Shown piece after piece: positions 49,211 to 61,500 of a DNA stretch of 64,000 nt. This stretch comes from Phycomyces nitens (taxonomy: Eukaryota > Mucoromycota > Mucoromycetes > Mucorales > Phycomycetaceae): assembly GCA_022702545.1 (NCBI GenBank), contig JAHRBC010000008.1, forward strand, positions 806,001-870,000, written 5' to 3'. The notes under the pieces were generated by a model, which made no database searches, had not been told where the DNA came from, and was given only the letters and a program-made list of their open reading frames with translations. How positions within the stretch are numbered: the first letter of the stretch is position 1; the number at the start of each line of letters is the position of its first letter. A program made the position numbers and the translations under genes.

Positions 49211-49978
49211 CTAGTGGAAAATAGCAAAACTATCGCGGGCCTGGATACGTCCATAGTACGCCTTTAACTTTGGTCTGTTATCAAACACAAGCTCATTCTT
49301 GACTGCAACCAGACGGAAGAGATAAGGCGTAAAGTGCACATCCACGAGGGAATAGGGCCCGTTGAGATATTCATCGCCAAGGCCGGATTCCACCGTGTCA
49401 AGGAATTCGGTAGCTGTGTTCCATTGGTTCGCATTCATGGCAAACAGTGGACTGGGATCTGCGTGTCCGTTGTAAAAACCAATCAATTGTTGTGTTTGTG
49501 CGATGTTCTGGTCATAAAGCTTGGTGTGTTCGGGTGCCCGGGTCTTGTATTCCTTCCAGGCCTGCACACGGCCCTCAAAGAACGGAACGACGATTTGCTT
49601 TTTAAAGGCAAGTTCTTGGGGAGATCCAGATGTGAAGAACAGTGGGTTTCCAACATCAGCCTTGCCATGCATTTCCTCTAGCAGACTGCTGTTTGGCTCA
49701 GGAAGAGGCGCCTTTGGTGCAGTGATTTTGTTGAGATAGCTGGTAACTGAGATGGAGTCGGTCAGAACGTCCGTTCGCACACCATCCTTGAAGACCTCGA
49801 GTGTAGGAACAGTGGCGTGAGGATTGATAGCCAGAAATTCGGGGGAATAGTTTTCGCCTTTGCTAAGATCGATCTCAACTTCCTGGATGCCTTGGATGCC
49901 TCGTTCGGCAATCAAGAGACGGGGCACAGCGGCCCAGAGAGAGAGCTTAAAGACATAGAGCTTGTAGGTAATAGACAT
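49211..49978 (-). CDS. Glutathione S-transferase-like protein
   Basis: A single exon encodes 255 aa. The N-terminal thioredoxin-like domain begins KLYVFKLSLWAAVPRLLIAE and contains the cis-proline motif HATVPTLEV, followed by TDVLTDSISVTSYL, the region that contacts the glutathione γ-glutamyl group in this family. An all-helical C-terminal domain follows (NQWNTATEFLDTVESGL, then GPYSLVDVHFTPYLFR). The usual Glu-Ser of the glutathione site reads Asp-Ser, a conservative change. A TATATAAG box on the minus strand at 50037-50030 is about 52 bp upstream of the ATG. A role in detoxification or redox metabolism is inferred; the exact GST class cannot be settled from motifs. Confidence 0.88.
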   Translation of the reverse strand: MSITYKLYVFKLSLWAAVPRLLIAERGIQGIQEVEIDLSKGENYSPEFLAINPHATVPTLEVFKDGVRTDVLTDSISVTSYLNKITAPKAPLPEPNSSLLEEMHGKADVGNPLFFTSGSPQELAFKKQIVVPFFEGRVQAWKEYKTRAPEHTKLYDQNIAQTQQLIGFYNGHADPSPLFAMNANQWNTATEFLDTVESGLGDEYLNGPYSLVDVHFTPYLFRLVAVKNELVFDNRPKLKAYYGRIQARDSFAIFH

Positions 49979-50299
49979 GGTTTGATTGTTTAGTGGAGAA
50001 TATTTGGCAAGAGAAATAAAGAGGTCTTGCTTATATACTATATATCCTTTGGTAATTCATCATCACCATTAATCATCAAAGATGTAATGATGATTTTGCT
50101 TGTATTCATTCCCATAAATAGCAATTGCCTCGTCAGCCTTCTTGGATCCAGCCAATCATGGCCAAGGTTTGCTGACAGAACAAATCCAAAGATAGTAATT
50201 GTCGCAAGTGTAGATGTTTATTGGCCAAAGCGTCGAGAGGCTGCTTACAAAACAAAAAATAATAATCAAAAAATCAAACGAAAAATCAAACGTGCTTCA

Positions 50300-50615
50300 T
50301 TACAGTCGTTTCTTTTCAAAGTACGCTGACTGACTCATCATAAGAATAGTAGCATCCAGCACCCAATCTCCTGCCTTTAGATAGCCATCCACGTAACCAT
50401 GGAATTCCTTATTCTTTATCAGTGACGTAGCCGGTCTACCAAAGCACCAACAATTCAGTGTCCACACACACATATATATATATTATATATATTATATTAT
50501 ATATTATTATTTTGAGTGAGATTACTCACTGAATCCCAGTTAGGCGTTTGATGCCTGCAATCACCGTTGACACCAGGAGAGCATCGATGGTCCAATGAAC
50601 AAGTCGACCGAGCAT
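50300..50615 (-). CDS. DUF1748 small protein (fungal Mco10-like)
   Basis: A short gene with two exons (50615-50530 and 50435-50300) encodes 73 aa. The sequence LVHWTIDALLVSTVIAGIKR, the following TGI, and a C-terminal YL..GDWVLD...SAYFEKK match the fungal DUF1748 family. This includes yeast YOR020W-A/Mco10, reported with the mitochondrial ATP synthase. The N-terminal half is a likely membrane helix. The 94-bp intron contains TATATA tracts and has standard GTGAGT and GTAG ends, and the joined phase is correct. It lies 101 bp beyond the 3' end of the ADCK1-like gene on the same strand. Membership is by motif recognition; the function is inferred from yeast. Confidence 0.82.
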
Positions 50616-50716
50616 AGTAATTCGAGATGAAAGGAAAAGAAATTCGATAATAAGAAAAGGAGTAAAGCGGGGTTTGGGATTTACACTGGTCAGCTACGAT
50701 TCCCTTTTATCTATAG

Positions 50717-52613
50717 TTATGATAGCCCTCCAGAGCTCATAGAGATGCGCTCCTTCCAGATTGCATACTGTTCATACAACCATAGTCCCCACTCGAGAGA
50801 ATGAAAGGACAGCCAGCCACGCACAAGCTCTCTAAACACTCCAAAATCAAAGCCAATCATTGCAAGCTGCTCGCGTAACCTTTGCTTGGTGTCTAACCAG
50901 ACTGCCTTTGTGCACACGGTTCCCATCACAACATAGGTTGTCTTTTGGTCAGCTACTGCATTAAGTTTCTCATCCACAACCCGAAGCAAGTCGTTTGTCT
51001 TTAGGAGCAGAAGTACAGACCGAGGCAATCTGCCCAGGATATCAGCCACATCAACAAAGAACTCTAGGGCCCCTTCAGAGAGACGCTTGAACTCTTCATC
51101 CGAGCGAGAGGATCCAAGATCAGTGCCATGAATAGCATCCCAATCTCGACCAGTCAGCATCGATGCAAACAATCTGTAGACGTCTGTGCCGCCCACGCGC
51201 ATCGAGTATTTCTTGATATCAGCCTCGTTGCCAGTAATAATCGACTTCCAGAGGTAAGCATAGTTTGTTCGTAGTTCATCAGTCAAGGTTCTGTACAGGC
51301 CATGGTCCAGCAGCACAAGATCAAAGTTGTGTTTTGACAGCTTGGGATTTTTGGCTGGGCGAACCATTACATTTCCAGGATCTTTATTGAAGACGAGTGT
51401 GCGGGTTAGCCATTTAGATTTGAGAATAAAAGTTGTTCAACTTACGAGGATCACAATGAACATATCTATAAAGAAAGTTTAAGCACACAATAATAATAAT
51501 AATAAAGAGGACACAGCAATCTATTTACCCATCCAGGAATATCATCTTGGAAAACACTCGGGTCATTTCCAAGGAAACCTCTCGAGGATTGATTTGATGA
51601 TGCTCCATGTATGCAAGGTCATCGATCCTGGCTCCATCGATAACTAGTCCAGATATCAACACACGTCTCTTTATACATTATTATATATTTTTTGGCTTAC
51701 ACTCCATGCACATTATCCGTCGCTTGGCCCAGATGATCTTTGGGATCTTGAGGCTTGTTCGTCGACTGATCCTATCATCTGAAAAATTGGCTTCCACCCT
51801 GTGTGCATTGGCAGCTTCGTGTACAAAGTCAAGTTCCTTTGGCAGCGATTCACGCATCTCCTCTGCAAACCATTCGAATCCAAATTCAGGAAACACAGTC
51901 TTGATGATGTCAAATATAAATGACACTGTGTCCATATCTACTCTGCAAAATGCGTCTAGGGATGGATGCTGCACCTTGACGGCTACCCATTCGTCTGAAT
52001 CTCGTAATTTTGCTCGATGTACCTGAGCCAACGAAGCCACTCCAAGGGGGGTCCAATCAAATGTCTCGAATATCTGTTCCATCGGCTGCCCATAATCAGA
52101 CACAAATAGGGCCTGAATGTCTTTGGGAGATGTAGGATCGCATCGGTCCTGCAAGACTGCCATTGTCGAGGTCCATTCGGGTGGTAGAATGTAGACCATT
52201 GCAGACACGTGTTGGCCTAGCTTTACATACACACCTCCCAACTTTTGCAATCCCCACAGCACATGATCTGCACTACGCTGATGACATTTCGACTTTGCAT
52301 CCTCTCTTTCTTTAGGTGATCCATACGATCGAGACAATGTCCGTCTATAGTCTAATGCCACACGCGTACCCACCAGGCCAGCCGTTCCACATCGCTCCAA
52401 TGCCTGAATTGCCTGGCGAAACTGGTCATTCGTCTGATAAAGCGTGAATCCTACCGCACCAGTTGTTATCGTGCCAGCCACACTGGCTATCCCCACTGCT
52501 CGAAGGACTCGAGAATAGAGAGGTGGTTTCTGTAGGGTGGCAAAGGTATGTCTGGTCGTCTGCCAAACCAACCTTGTCTGCCTGTGAGGCCAAAGACCTA
52601 TAGATCGAAGCAT
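50717..52613 (-). CDS. UbiB/ADCK atypical kinase-like protein (ADCK1/MCP2 type)
   Basis: Four exons (52613-51701, 51643-51529, 51465-51446 and 51381-50717) encode 570 aa. Family marks are the KxGQ-type signature in YVKLGQHVSAM, PLGVASLAQVH, the nucleotide-binding lysine in WVAVKVQHP, the catalytic HCDPHPGNV and the metal-binding DHG in LVLLDHGLY. Exon 3 is a 20-nt microexon that encodes most of YVHCDP of the catalytic loop. A basic N-terminus plus a hydrophobic segment (SVAGTITTGAVGFTLY) suggests mitochondrial targeting with an inner-membrane anchor. Yeast relatives (Mcp2/Cqd2) influence coenzyme Q distribution and mitochondrial lipid balance; that role is inferred here. Confidence 0.93.
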
Positions 52614-54493
52614 ACAGACTAATATAAATAAATATATTTATATATTGATGTGCAAAGAAAGGGGGGGAGTACTTTGGACCCTGTCGCAATTGCATTATTT
52701 GGTCGAGGGTGATTTGGTCATCTTGTTCGGACTTTTTCTTTTTTTTTTGTCAGAGCTCGGTCCACCCACAAAGCAGACAAAAGAAAAAAAAAGGTACACA
52801 GGGCAATTATACCAATTCATTCCAAGGCCATTGGTTTATGTACAGTATTAGGTAGATAACTCAAGTACCAAGATACATGGGATCATAAACCTGTTTTCAA
52901 AAAGATGTTCCCCGCAATTAAAAAAAGAAGAAATAAAGACAAAAACCCTCTTCTTTGCTGCTTATGATAAATATTTCTAAAAAAGGAAAAATTTATTGTA
53001 TCCAACGACTAGAGTTTCTGGCACTCTATAGTCAGAAATGCAGCAACCCAACTAATAGAGTTCCAAAATCAGTGCTTTTACTTGTCACCCAACAAGGTCT
53101 TGTATTGGCACAATATATATATATATATATATCAAATTCATGCTTGTATGACATCTACATAGGGATTTGTCCGGATACTTGGTGTTATGAAGTAAAGCAT
53201 GGACAGTTCCAGTTCCAGTTTCAGATGTATTATGCAATTATCAGAATATCATTCTTGGGAGGCTTGCATTGTGCCTTTGTCTTTATTTGGCCAGCGGTAT
53301 AGGTTAGGTATTAATTCAAAGCCGACCTTGATTTGAGCCGTAATATAAGCTGACTTTGGTGAAACAAACCCAGGGAATATAATAGAGGACATGCTCTAAT
53401 TGGATTAATTTGTATATAGATGCACGCGTGTCTTGTGAGTGATCAATAGTTTAATTAGCACAATATAAACAATATTGGGACAAAAATTACTATTAGTTTA
53501 CTGCTCAATTGACTCTGCCAGAAAGAAAGAAAAAGGGCATCTTTTTACAACCAAAAGCTTATTGACCCTCAAAAGACGTATAAAACATACTTAACACGTG
53601 GAATTTAAAAGTCAAGATTCCTGTCTGGCTTATATATCGATTGCTATTGCCCGCAATATATGTTTAGGTAATACAGTACTGGTGATTTAGAGTAAAGCTA
53701 TAGAAAGGTTAGAAACAAAACGAAGTTTAATTAGCCCTGACATACCATATATTTCTTGTGCCAAACTCTGGCTGTGACAATTAGACAGTGATTTAGGGTA
53801 ATAGGTTTGTGTAAAATAAAGGCTTAATGTTTTTCTTTATTAAATAAATTGAATTTTGGCCAGTAACAATTCTAGAAACTTCAAGACGCGAAAGAGGAAA
53901 CCTACCTAAAGTTTGACAATGTACTTGATTTGGGAAAAAAGATATATTTATCACTGTGCATTCCTTTGTGTCTTGGATAATTCAAGAACCAATGGGTTTG
54001 TGCGTGAATACCCAGATCTTGTATTATATGAGTATTATACGAGTATTGTAAATATATTGGGTCAATCATGACTCCTTGTCTTATTGACAATGTGCTTGTT
54101 GAACCTGTCGACAGCCTAAAATCTCATTGAATTATTCTTGAATAATGGTGGTGTAACAAGTTAATAAATCTGCTTGTTCAGGTAAGACCAAGTAATCAGA
54201 TTAGACAATATAAGCAGCACAATAACTGGTTTTAGGGCATTGAGCGGACAGCACACTTACAAAAACGAATGATATGATCTTCATTTGCTTGTTTGTTAAA
54301 CAATCTAGAGTGTATATTTTGATTAGATTTGGTGACGATAAAAATCTGGCCAGCCAGAAATTAAGCAAATTATATTGCTATTTTGTCAGAATGCTCTTAC
54401 ATAAACATACTATATAAATCGTCCTTGTTCTCATCTCTTTTCTTTTCATTACCCACCCCTCACCTTCCTTTTGAAAAAAAAAAAGATACAAGC
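52614..54493. other. Intergenic region, divergent promoters of ADCK1-like and chitinase genes
   Basis: About 1.9 kb of AT-rich DNA. Open frames at 52955-53302 (plus) and 53902-54090 (minus) have random composition with TATATA-derived YIYIYI runs, and I reject them. A pyrimidine-rich segment ending in poly-A directly precedes the chitinase ATG. Confidence 0.6.
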
Positions 54494-56111
54494 ATGCGTT
54501 CGTCTCTTTTGATGAGTCTCTTTGGACTCATCTGTCTTGCTGCTGTCAGTCTCGCTGCCAAACCTTATGGATCACGCCACTTGACCGCCTACATTGTGGA
54601 TTGGGTATGCCTCAAAGTGCTCTTTACAACTGTTTTATTAATCCCATAGCAACAGGAAATTCCCAAGAGCATTGCCTGGAATAAGCTTGATCATGTAATC
54701 TATTCATTTGGCATCCCCGACAAGAATGGCAAGCTTGGTGATTTTGATCCTAACCAACTCAAGAAAGGTATTCTTTATTACAAGATCTAGAAAGAGATAT
54801 TAACCATTATTTTGTGTTGCAGTTGTCAAGGATGCCCATTCGCACAAAAAGGGTATCAGTCTTAGTATTGGAGGGTAACCATACCAACAATCTCCAAGGA
54901 AACTTAATCTCATTGTTTATTTGTTTTATTTTTTTCAGATGGAGCGGTTCTCTTCATTTCAGCTCGCTTGTCCGCACATCTTCTTCGCGCGAAAAGTTTG
55001 CCAACATACTTGTCCAGGCCGTAAAGCAATACAACTTGAACGGACTCGATCTTGACTGGGGTAAAAAAGATAAAATAAAGTCTCAAATACTTATTTCAAG
55101 CAGAAATCTCACATCTTTTTCTCTAGAATATCCCAACAACCCTGACGGTGTTTCGTGTAATGAAAAGTAAGCCGCCAAAGATGAATAATTGAATATGACA
55201 AGGAAATTTACATGCTGACTAGGAATGCCAACGATACTCCAAACTATCTCAAGTTGATCAAGACACTCCGCACCAAGTTGGATGCCGCTTTCCCTAACGA
55301 ACACAAGACGATTTCTGCCGCAGTCAGCACAACTGTCTTTAGAGATTCTCATCAGAACCCCTTTAAGAAGCTTGATTCTGGATGGAAAAATGCCCTGGAC
55401 TATGTAAACATCATGGTAAGATTAAAACTAAACCATTGTTTGGCTTGCAAATCTCTTGACATTTTGTTTCTAGGCTTATGATCTTGCTGGCCCATGGAAC
55501 TCAAAGACCTCTTCCAACTCTCCCCTTTACTCCAAGAATGGCGAAGAAAGTGTCGACTCTGCAGTCAAGGCATGGTCCGCTGCCGGTATCCCAAAGAACC
55601 GTATTGTTGTGGGTGTTCCCTTCTATGGCTACACTGCCGTGACCACCAGCTCTGCTACTTCAAAAACTGGCATCAAAGTACCATTTAAAAAGGGATCCCA
55701 GATCAGAGGCGATCAATACGACACCAAGGGTTCCGACCCTTGTAAGGGTGCAAAGGCTGCTTACACTGGAGATGTCCAATGGAGAACAATCTCTAGCAAG
55801 AACATTGTCCGTAGTGCCAGTGGATGGAAGACTGTCTGGGACAGCGCCAGTCAGACCTACTTTTCCTATGCTTCCAAGACCAAGCAGTTCTTGACCTTTG
55901 AGGACCCAAGATCCCTCCGTACCAAGGCTGCCTATGTCAAGAAGAACAAGCTCGGAGGCGTCATGCTTTGGTCTCTGGACATGGTAAGTTTTGACTGATT
56001 GTTTACAAAAAAAAAACCAAGTTTGACTAACATACATGTGATTTTCTCTTTGTAATTTAGGATGACTCCAAGCACAGTCTCTTGAACGCGCTCCAGACTG
56101 TTCGTGGGTAG
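54494..56111 (+). CDS. Secreted GH18 chitinase
   Basis: Hydrolyses β-1,4 bonds of chitin; likely roles are wall remodelling or nutrition. Eight exons (54494-54604, 54650-54767, 54823-54874, 54939-55060, 55127-55166, 55223-55415, 55474-55983 and 56061-56111) encode 398 aa. A signal peptide is clear (MRSSLLMSLFGLICLAAVS, then AA). The TIM-barrel motifs are SIGGWSGS on β3, the catalytic NGLDLDWE at 128-135 (E135 is the acid, split by an intron; the first Asp of DxxDxDxE is Asn), the MAYD motif at 212-215, and MLWSLDMDD near the end. No chitin-binding module or GPI tail is seen. The second exon could start six bases later (CAG at 54655). Confidence 0.95.
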
Positions 56112-56370
56112 ACAAATAGGCAACATAAGTGGCCCCAGTTATCATTCCAAAGGTGCTAGAAGCATCTTGCAGATAGAAACATACCCTCCCCCCTCTTTTT
56201 ACTTTCCTAAAAAAATCGGCTATAAACAAAGACATTTATACCATAAAAATTGAACATATATTATTGTACAACTGTTTAGAGTGATCAAGGTTGAATTTTA
56301 TAGACGAATTGAACATTGGAAACCAATTCAAATAATACATATTTACAAACTAATATCAAAACGCCACAAT

Positions 56371-56925
56371 TCACTCTTTGGTTTTGGCTGTGGCTGCGGC
56401 ATATTCCTCTTCGGTGAGGTATCCCTTGAGCTGCTGTTTTGTGTCATCTACCCGCGACATAATCACTGCAACGAATCCTGTATCCATTGTATGCTCCCAC
56501 AAGAGTTCAGGTGTATCCCTGAGACGTGGGTTCAATTCAAGCAATTGTCCTTGCATGCGTGCCTTTACAAGGTACTTTGTTTCGCCGAGAATGATCTGGG
56601 CAATAGTGGTGTCAGGAACGACCTTTGTGCCAACCAACTCTGTCGCCAGCTCGACTCTGCATTGATCGAGATTGGGTTGGCTAAACAGAGGGTGGCTAGG
56701 GGCTAGGCCGAGTACGCAGATCTTGTTGGGTGCCTGGCGAACGTAAATGTCGCCGAGGACAGTGCCAGGTTCGGTGGGTGTCGATTTGGATTCGACATTA
56801 TAGTAAAGTGTAAAATATCCCGAGAGATGAGCATTGGGGTTGTTGGTCCAAGAGGCAACACGATCAGTGTACTTTGAAATGTCATAGTCAGCACGAGTGG
56901 TAGACATGATGGATAATTGTGTCAT
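56371..56925 (-). CDS. Abitram/Simiate (FAM206) homologue
   Basis: A single exon gives 185 aa; a start at the second ATG (56907, MSTTRADYD) is equally plausible, because the first lies in a TGTAA pentamer repeat. The order of motifs fits the Abitram/Simiate family: a YFTLYYN segment, NKICVLGLAPSHPLF, a middle hydrophobic strand pattern with LVKARMQGQLLELNPRL, then TGFVAVIMSR and a terminal GYLTEEEY. The fold is predicted to resemble a biotinyl/lipoyl hammerhead. In animals the protein associates with actin regulation and nuclear speckles; the fungal role is unknown. It is convergent with the chitinase. Confidence 0.78.
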   Translation of the reverse strand: MTQLSIMSTTRADYDISKYTDRVASWTNNPNAHLSGYFTLYYNVESKSTPTEPGTVLGDIYVRQAPNKICVLGLAPSHPLFSQPNLDQCRVELATELVGTKVVPDTTIAQIILGETKYLVKARMQGQLLELNPRLRDTPELLWEHTMDTGFVAVIMSRVDDTKQQLKGYLTEEEYAAATAKTKE

Positions 56926-56978
56926 GTAATGTAATGTAGTGTAATGTTAATGAGATTTTTCTTTTTGCTTATTGTATA

Positions 56979-58150
56979 CAGTCACAAACAATAATGTTTA
57001 AATAAAATTAAAATAAAATTAATTTAGCAACAAATATCCATAGTCTTTAATCAAAAAAACAACAACAACCACTCTACAAATGATATAGTAATGGAGTGTA
57101 TTATATTGTAGAAAAAGAATCAAAGTATATTTTGAAAAATAATAATAATCAGAGCTCTAATATTTTGTGGTGCCTCCATTGGCAACAATTACCGCTTAGG
57201 ATCGACTTTTCATACTCCCAACCAAGTGTCCTGCACTCTTGCAAGGCAACCTTCAATTCGTCCAGGGAGTTAATAAAAAGTATTTTCTTGCCAACTAGCT
57301 ATTCAACAGCACTCCATACATTTACTCAGGTAAAAAGTAATAGTTTTTGACACAGCCTGACAGAGAGAGAATGTCAGCGAGAAGGGAAAAAATAGGGCAG
57401 GTCTATTAGGGGTATTCAGATATAAATGAACAAAGCTAAAATCAAAATTGCTATAGGGAATTACATCGATTTACGTCTGAATACCCCCGATCAAAAAAAG
57501 ACCAAAAAAAAGACCAAAATTTTAGTGTTCAATCATATTTGCAGCCATATATTGTCTTTTTTAAACCACGCACCTATCAGAGAAAGATGATCGATATTTT
57601 GATCAGTTCAATTAATTTGGTCCATGAATTTGAAGACCAAATTTTTAGAAACGACTAAAAATCGACCAAAACTGATTTACCCAATCAAATTGGATAAAAG
57701 TGATTACGTAAATTGATTTTAGTTTTGTTCATTTACGTCTGACCACCTTTTTTTTCCCTTCTCGCTGACATTCTCTCTCTGTCAGGCCGTGTCAAACACA
57801 AATACTTTTTACCTGAGCATATGTATGGAGTGCTGTTGAATAGCTAGTTGACAAGAAAAGTCTCTACATCAACCCCCTAGACGAATTGAAGGTTGCCTTG
57901 CAAGAGTGCAGGACACTTGGTTGGGAGTATGAAAAGTCGATGCCAAGCGGTAATTGTTGCCAATGGAGGCACCACAGAATATTAGAGCTCTGATTATTAT
58001 TATTTTTCAAAATATACTTTGATTCTTTTTCTACAATATAATACACTCCATTACTATATCATTTGTAGAGTGGTTGTTGTTGTTTTTTTGATTAAAGACT
58101 ATGGATATTTGCTAAATTAATTTTATTTAAACATTATTGTTTGTGACTGT
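56979..58150. mobile_element. 1.17-kb foldback element with Tc1-type ends and inverted transposase tails
   Basis: Two arms of about 400 bp (56979-57393 and 57748-58150) are inverted copies of each other with scattered differences. The outer ends read CAGTCACAAAC and GTTTGTGACTG, the CAGT...ACTG ends of Tc1-like elements. TA precedes the left end, and TG (a possible decayed TA) follows the right. Each arm encodes the same 37-residue tail, plus strand at 57880-57993 and minus strand at 57149-57262. It reads DELKVALQECRTLGWEYEKS and then CCQWRHH, like the C-terminus of Tc1 transposases. An inner inverted repeat (57414-57445 with 57713-57744) and a GGGTATTCAGA motif inverted at about 57409-57419 and 57476-57486 are nested inside. 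No full transposase is present. Confidence 0.8.
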
Positions 58151-58562
58151 GTATTACGGACATTCAATATGCTATAATTGCCATGGTGATGATAAATGCC
58201 TCAACTGGAGATTCAAACAGGCTAATCTCTCTGTCTCTCTCTAGGCGATCTCTTTGGTAATCAGATCCGATTATATTATTATTTCTTTTTTAGGAAAAAC
58301 AAGTTTGGGTAATGCAAATCAATGCTCGTCGAATTTCATACTTTCTTTTTTTGGAAATAATAATAATAATAATAATAATAAATTGTGTAGTAAATGGTTT
58401 TTATGAATCGAAAAAATGAAGAAGTTTGATCGAGGCTAAAATGTAATAAAGCCCTGTGATGAATAGTGTCTTTTTTCTCATGAAAATATGACTTTTTTTT
58501 TTCTGTTGCTAAAAAGAAGAAGAAAAAGAATACAAGGGGAATTTTAAATGGCTTTCTCTCTC

Positions 58563-61500
58563 TTAGAAGAGGGGAACACCCTGCTCAACGGCCTTGGGCT
58601 TGGTGGGGGCACCGATCAAGGCATCGCTAAGGAAGTCGTACTCCTCCTGGTAGTGCTTCTTCTTGTTACCAGTGGCAACAGAGGCGGAAGGCTCACGACC
58701 AGTGTACTTGGCAGTCTTGCCGGCGTGGTGCTTGGTCTGAGACAAGGCAGTGGCAATTCTAGGGTTGACGTGAGACCAGGAACCCATGTTCAAGGGCTCT
58801 TCCTGACACCAGACGATCTCGGCGTTGGGGTACTTGTCAGCGTGTTCCTTGATCTGCTCATAGGGGAAGGGGTTGAGCTGCTCGACACGGGAAATGGCAA
58901 TGTCGTCGATCTTGTTCTGGTCACGAGCACGGAGGAGGGCATAGTAGACCTGGCCAGAGCAGAAGATGTGTTTCTTGATGTTCTCGGGGGCAGCGAGAGT
59001 CTCGGGATGGGGATCAGGAAGGTACAACTGGAAGTGAGTATCGCCAATCATCTCATCCAAGTCGGAGCGAGCCATGGGGTGACGGAGCATGGCCTTGGAG
59101 AAAGGAAGGATAAGCTAGAAAACAAAAGGGTTAGTTAGTATATAATAGTCTTTAATTTGTCCTTGTCCTTGTCCTTGTCTTTTACTTACAGGCTTTCTGA
59201 ACTCACGGCAGATCTGGCGACGGATGACGTGGAAGTACTGTGCGGGAGTAGAGGCATAGACAACCTGCATGTTGCAGTCCTGGTGCTGTCTGGCGAGCTT
59301 TTCAGGGGAGGGGTAGACGTATGGGTTGTCGTCGCAGAGCTGGAGGTAACGCTCGATTCTGGAAGAAGAGTGCTCGGGACCCTGACCATCGTAACCATGG
59401 GGAAGGGACATTACGAGACCACTGCGCTGGAGCCACTTCTGCTCACCGGCAGAGATGAACTGATCAATCATGACCTGAGCACTGTTGGCGAAATCACCAA
59501 ACTGGGCTTCCCAGACAACGTAGGCGTTGGGGTCAACAAGCGAGTAACCAAGCTCGAAACCAAGGACACCAAACTCTGAGAGGGAAGAGTTGGAGATGGA
59601 AAGGACACCCTGTTCAGGGGTGATGTGGTTCAAGAGAGTGTGCTTGGCATCGCTAGCCTGGTCGTGGAGAACGGCGTGACGCTGGGAGAAGGTACCACGT
59701 TCAACATCCTGGCCAGAAACACGGACGTGCTTGCCCTCGAGCAAGAGGGAACCCCAGGCAAGACCTTCGGCAGTAGACCAGTCGATATCCTTACCATCCT
59801 TGATGTTCTTCTCGCGGTTCTGGATGATACGCTTAAGGTTGCGATGGGCCTCAAAGTTGTGGGGGAGGGTGGTCATGGCAGAACCAACCTGCTGGAGGGT
59901 CTCATGGGTGACACCGGTAGGGTAGTGAGGGAGAATCTCCTCGGCAAGCTCCTTGGGAGACTTGAATCCGGGCCAGCTGCTGGACAACCACTCGCGGGAA
60001 GTGGGCTTGTAGTCCTTGCTCTTGGCGTAGCTCTCCTCGAGAATGTCCCAGACACGCTTCTTGTTCTCATCAATCTCAGCTGTGCTAAAGGTACCTTCCT
60101 TCTCGAGCTGCTTGGCGTAGATCTGGGCAACGGGCTCCTGCTTGGCAATGGCCTTGTACATCTTGGGCTGGGTGAACATGGGCTGATCAGTCTCGTTGTG
60201 ACCGTGCTTACGGTAGCACACCAAGTCAATGACAACATCGCGGTGGAAGGTCTGGCGCCAGTCAGCAGCGAGCTGCATGACATAGGTGACAGCCTCAACA
60301 TCATCACCATTGACATGGAAGACGGGAGCATTGATGGACTTTGCAATATCAGTGCAGTAAGGGGTGGAGCGACCATAACGGGGATCGGTGGTGAAACCAA
60401 TCTGGTTATTGACCACAATGTGAATGGTACCACCGGTAGAGTAGGCAGGGAGATCATGGAAGCCCATGGTCTCATACACAACACCCTGACCGGCAAAGGC
60501 AGCATCACCGTGCATCAAGACAGCCATGGAGTGCTGGCCCTTGGTGTCCTTGCTGTAGAACTGGAGAGCTCTGGTCTTGCCGAGAACGACGGGATCGACG
60601 GCCTCCAAATGGGAGGGGTTGGCGACCAACGACAAGGCGACACGCTTACCAGAAGGAGTAGGACGGACGTAGTTCATGCCAAGATGGTACTTGACATCAC
60701 CAGAACCCTCAGCGGAGGGCTCAACGGAACCACTGAACTCACAGAAGATGGACTCGTTGGGCTTACGGACGACATTGCTGAGAACATTGAGACGACCACG
60801 ATGGGGCATACCGATAACAATGGACTCGACACCCAAGTCAACCGAACGATCAATCTAAGGTACCAATGATTAGAGATCATCTCGACCAAAACAAAAAAGC
60901 ACTCATATATATAATTTATAAACTTACCATGGCCTTCATACCAGGAATCAGAGATTCACCACCCTCAAGACCAAAACGCTTCTCAGAGGGGTACTTTGAG
61001 GCAACAAAACGCTCGAAACTATCTGACCAGGTAAGACGGTCGAGGATCATTCGCTTCTCATCAACAGAGTACTTGTAGGGCTGGGGGTTCTCGATACGGG
61101 AACGGAGCCAGTCGCACTGGGCACGGTCGGGAATGTGAATGTACTCAATACCGATAGAGCCACAGTAGATCTTCTTTAGGACATCAACAATCTCGCGGAG
61201 GGTGAGCTCCTTGTCACCGTTGCCCAAAGCAGGCAAGATACCGGGACCAAGGGTGAACTTACGGTCAAGGTCCTTCTCGGAGAATCCATAGTAGCTGTAG
61301 GACAGCTCTGGAGGAGTGGCAGAGGTGAGGTCGGCGTGCTGAATGCCAAGAGGGTCGAGGTTGGCAATGTGGTGACCGCGAACCTGGTAGGCTCTGACGA
61401 GCAGCTGGATCTTCATGTGGTCGATGACCTCCTTTGAGGAAGCATTCATAGGGCTAGACATACCAGCACCAGGGAGGACGGGAAGACGGGCACTTCCAGA

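Noticed and set aside
52955..53302. 115-codon plus-strand frame
   Set aside because: Composition is dictated by AT microsatellite DNA (YIYIYI) and there is no family resemblance.
59625..60869. 414-codon plus-strand frame opposite KGD1
   Set aside because: It is the antisense of a highly codon-biased real gene. C-ending codons leave the opposite strand free of stops, and the sequence is low in aromatic residues and matches nothing.
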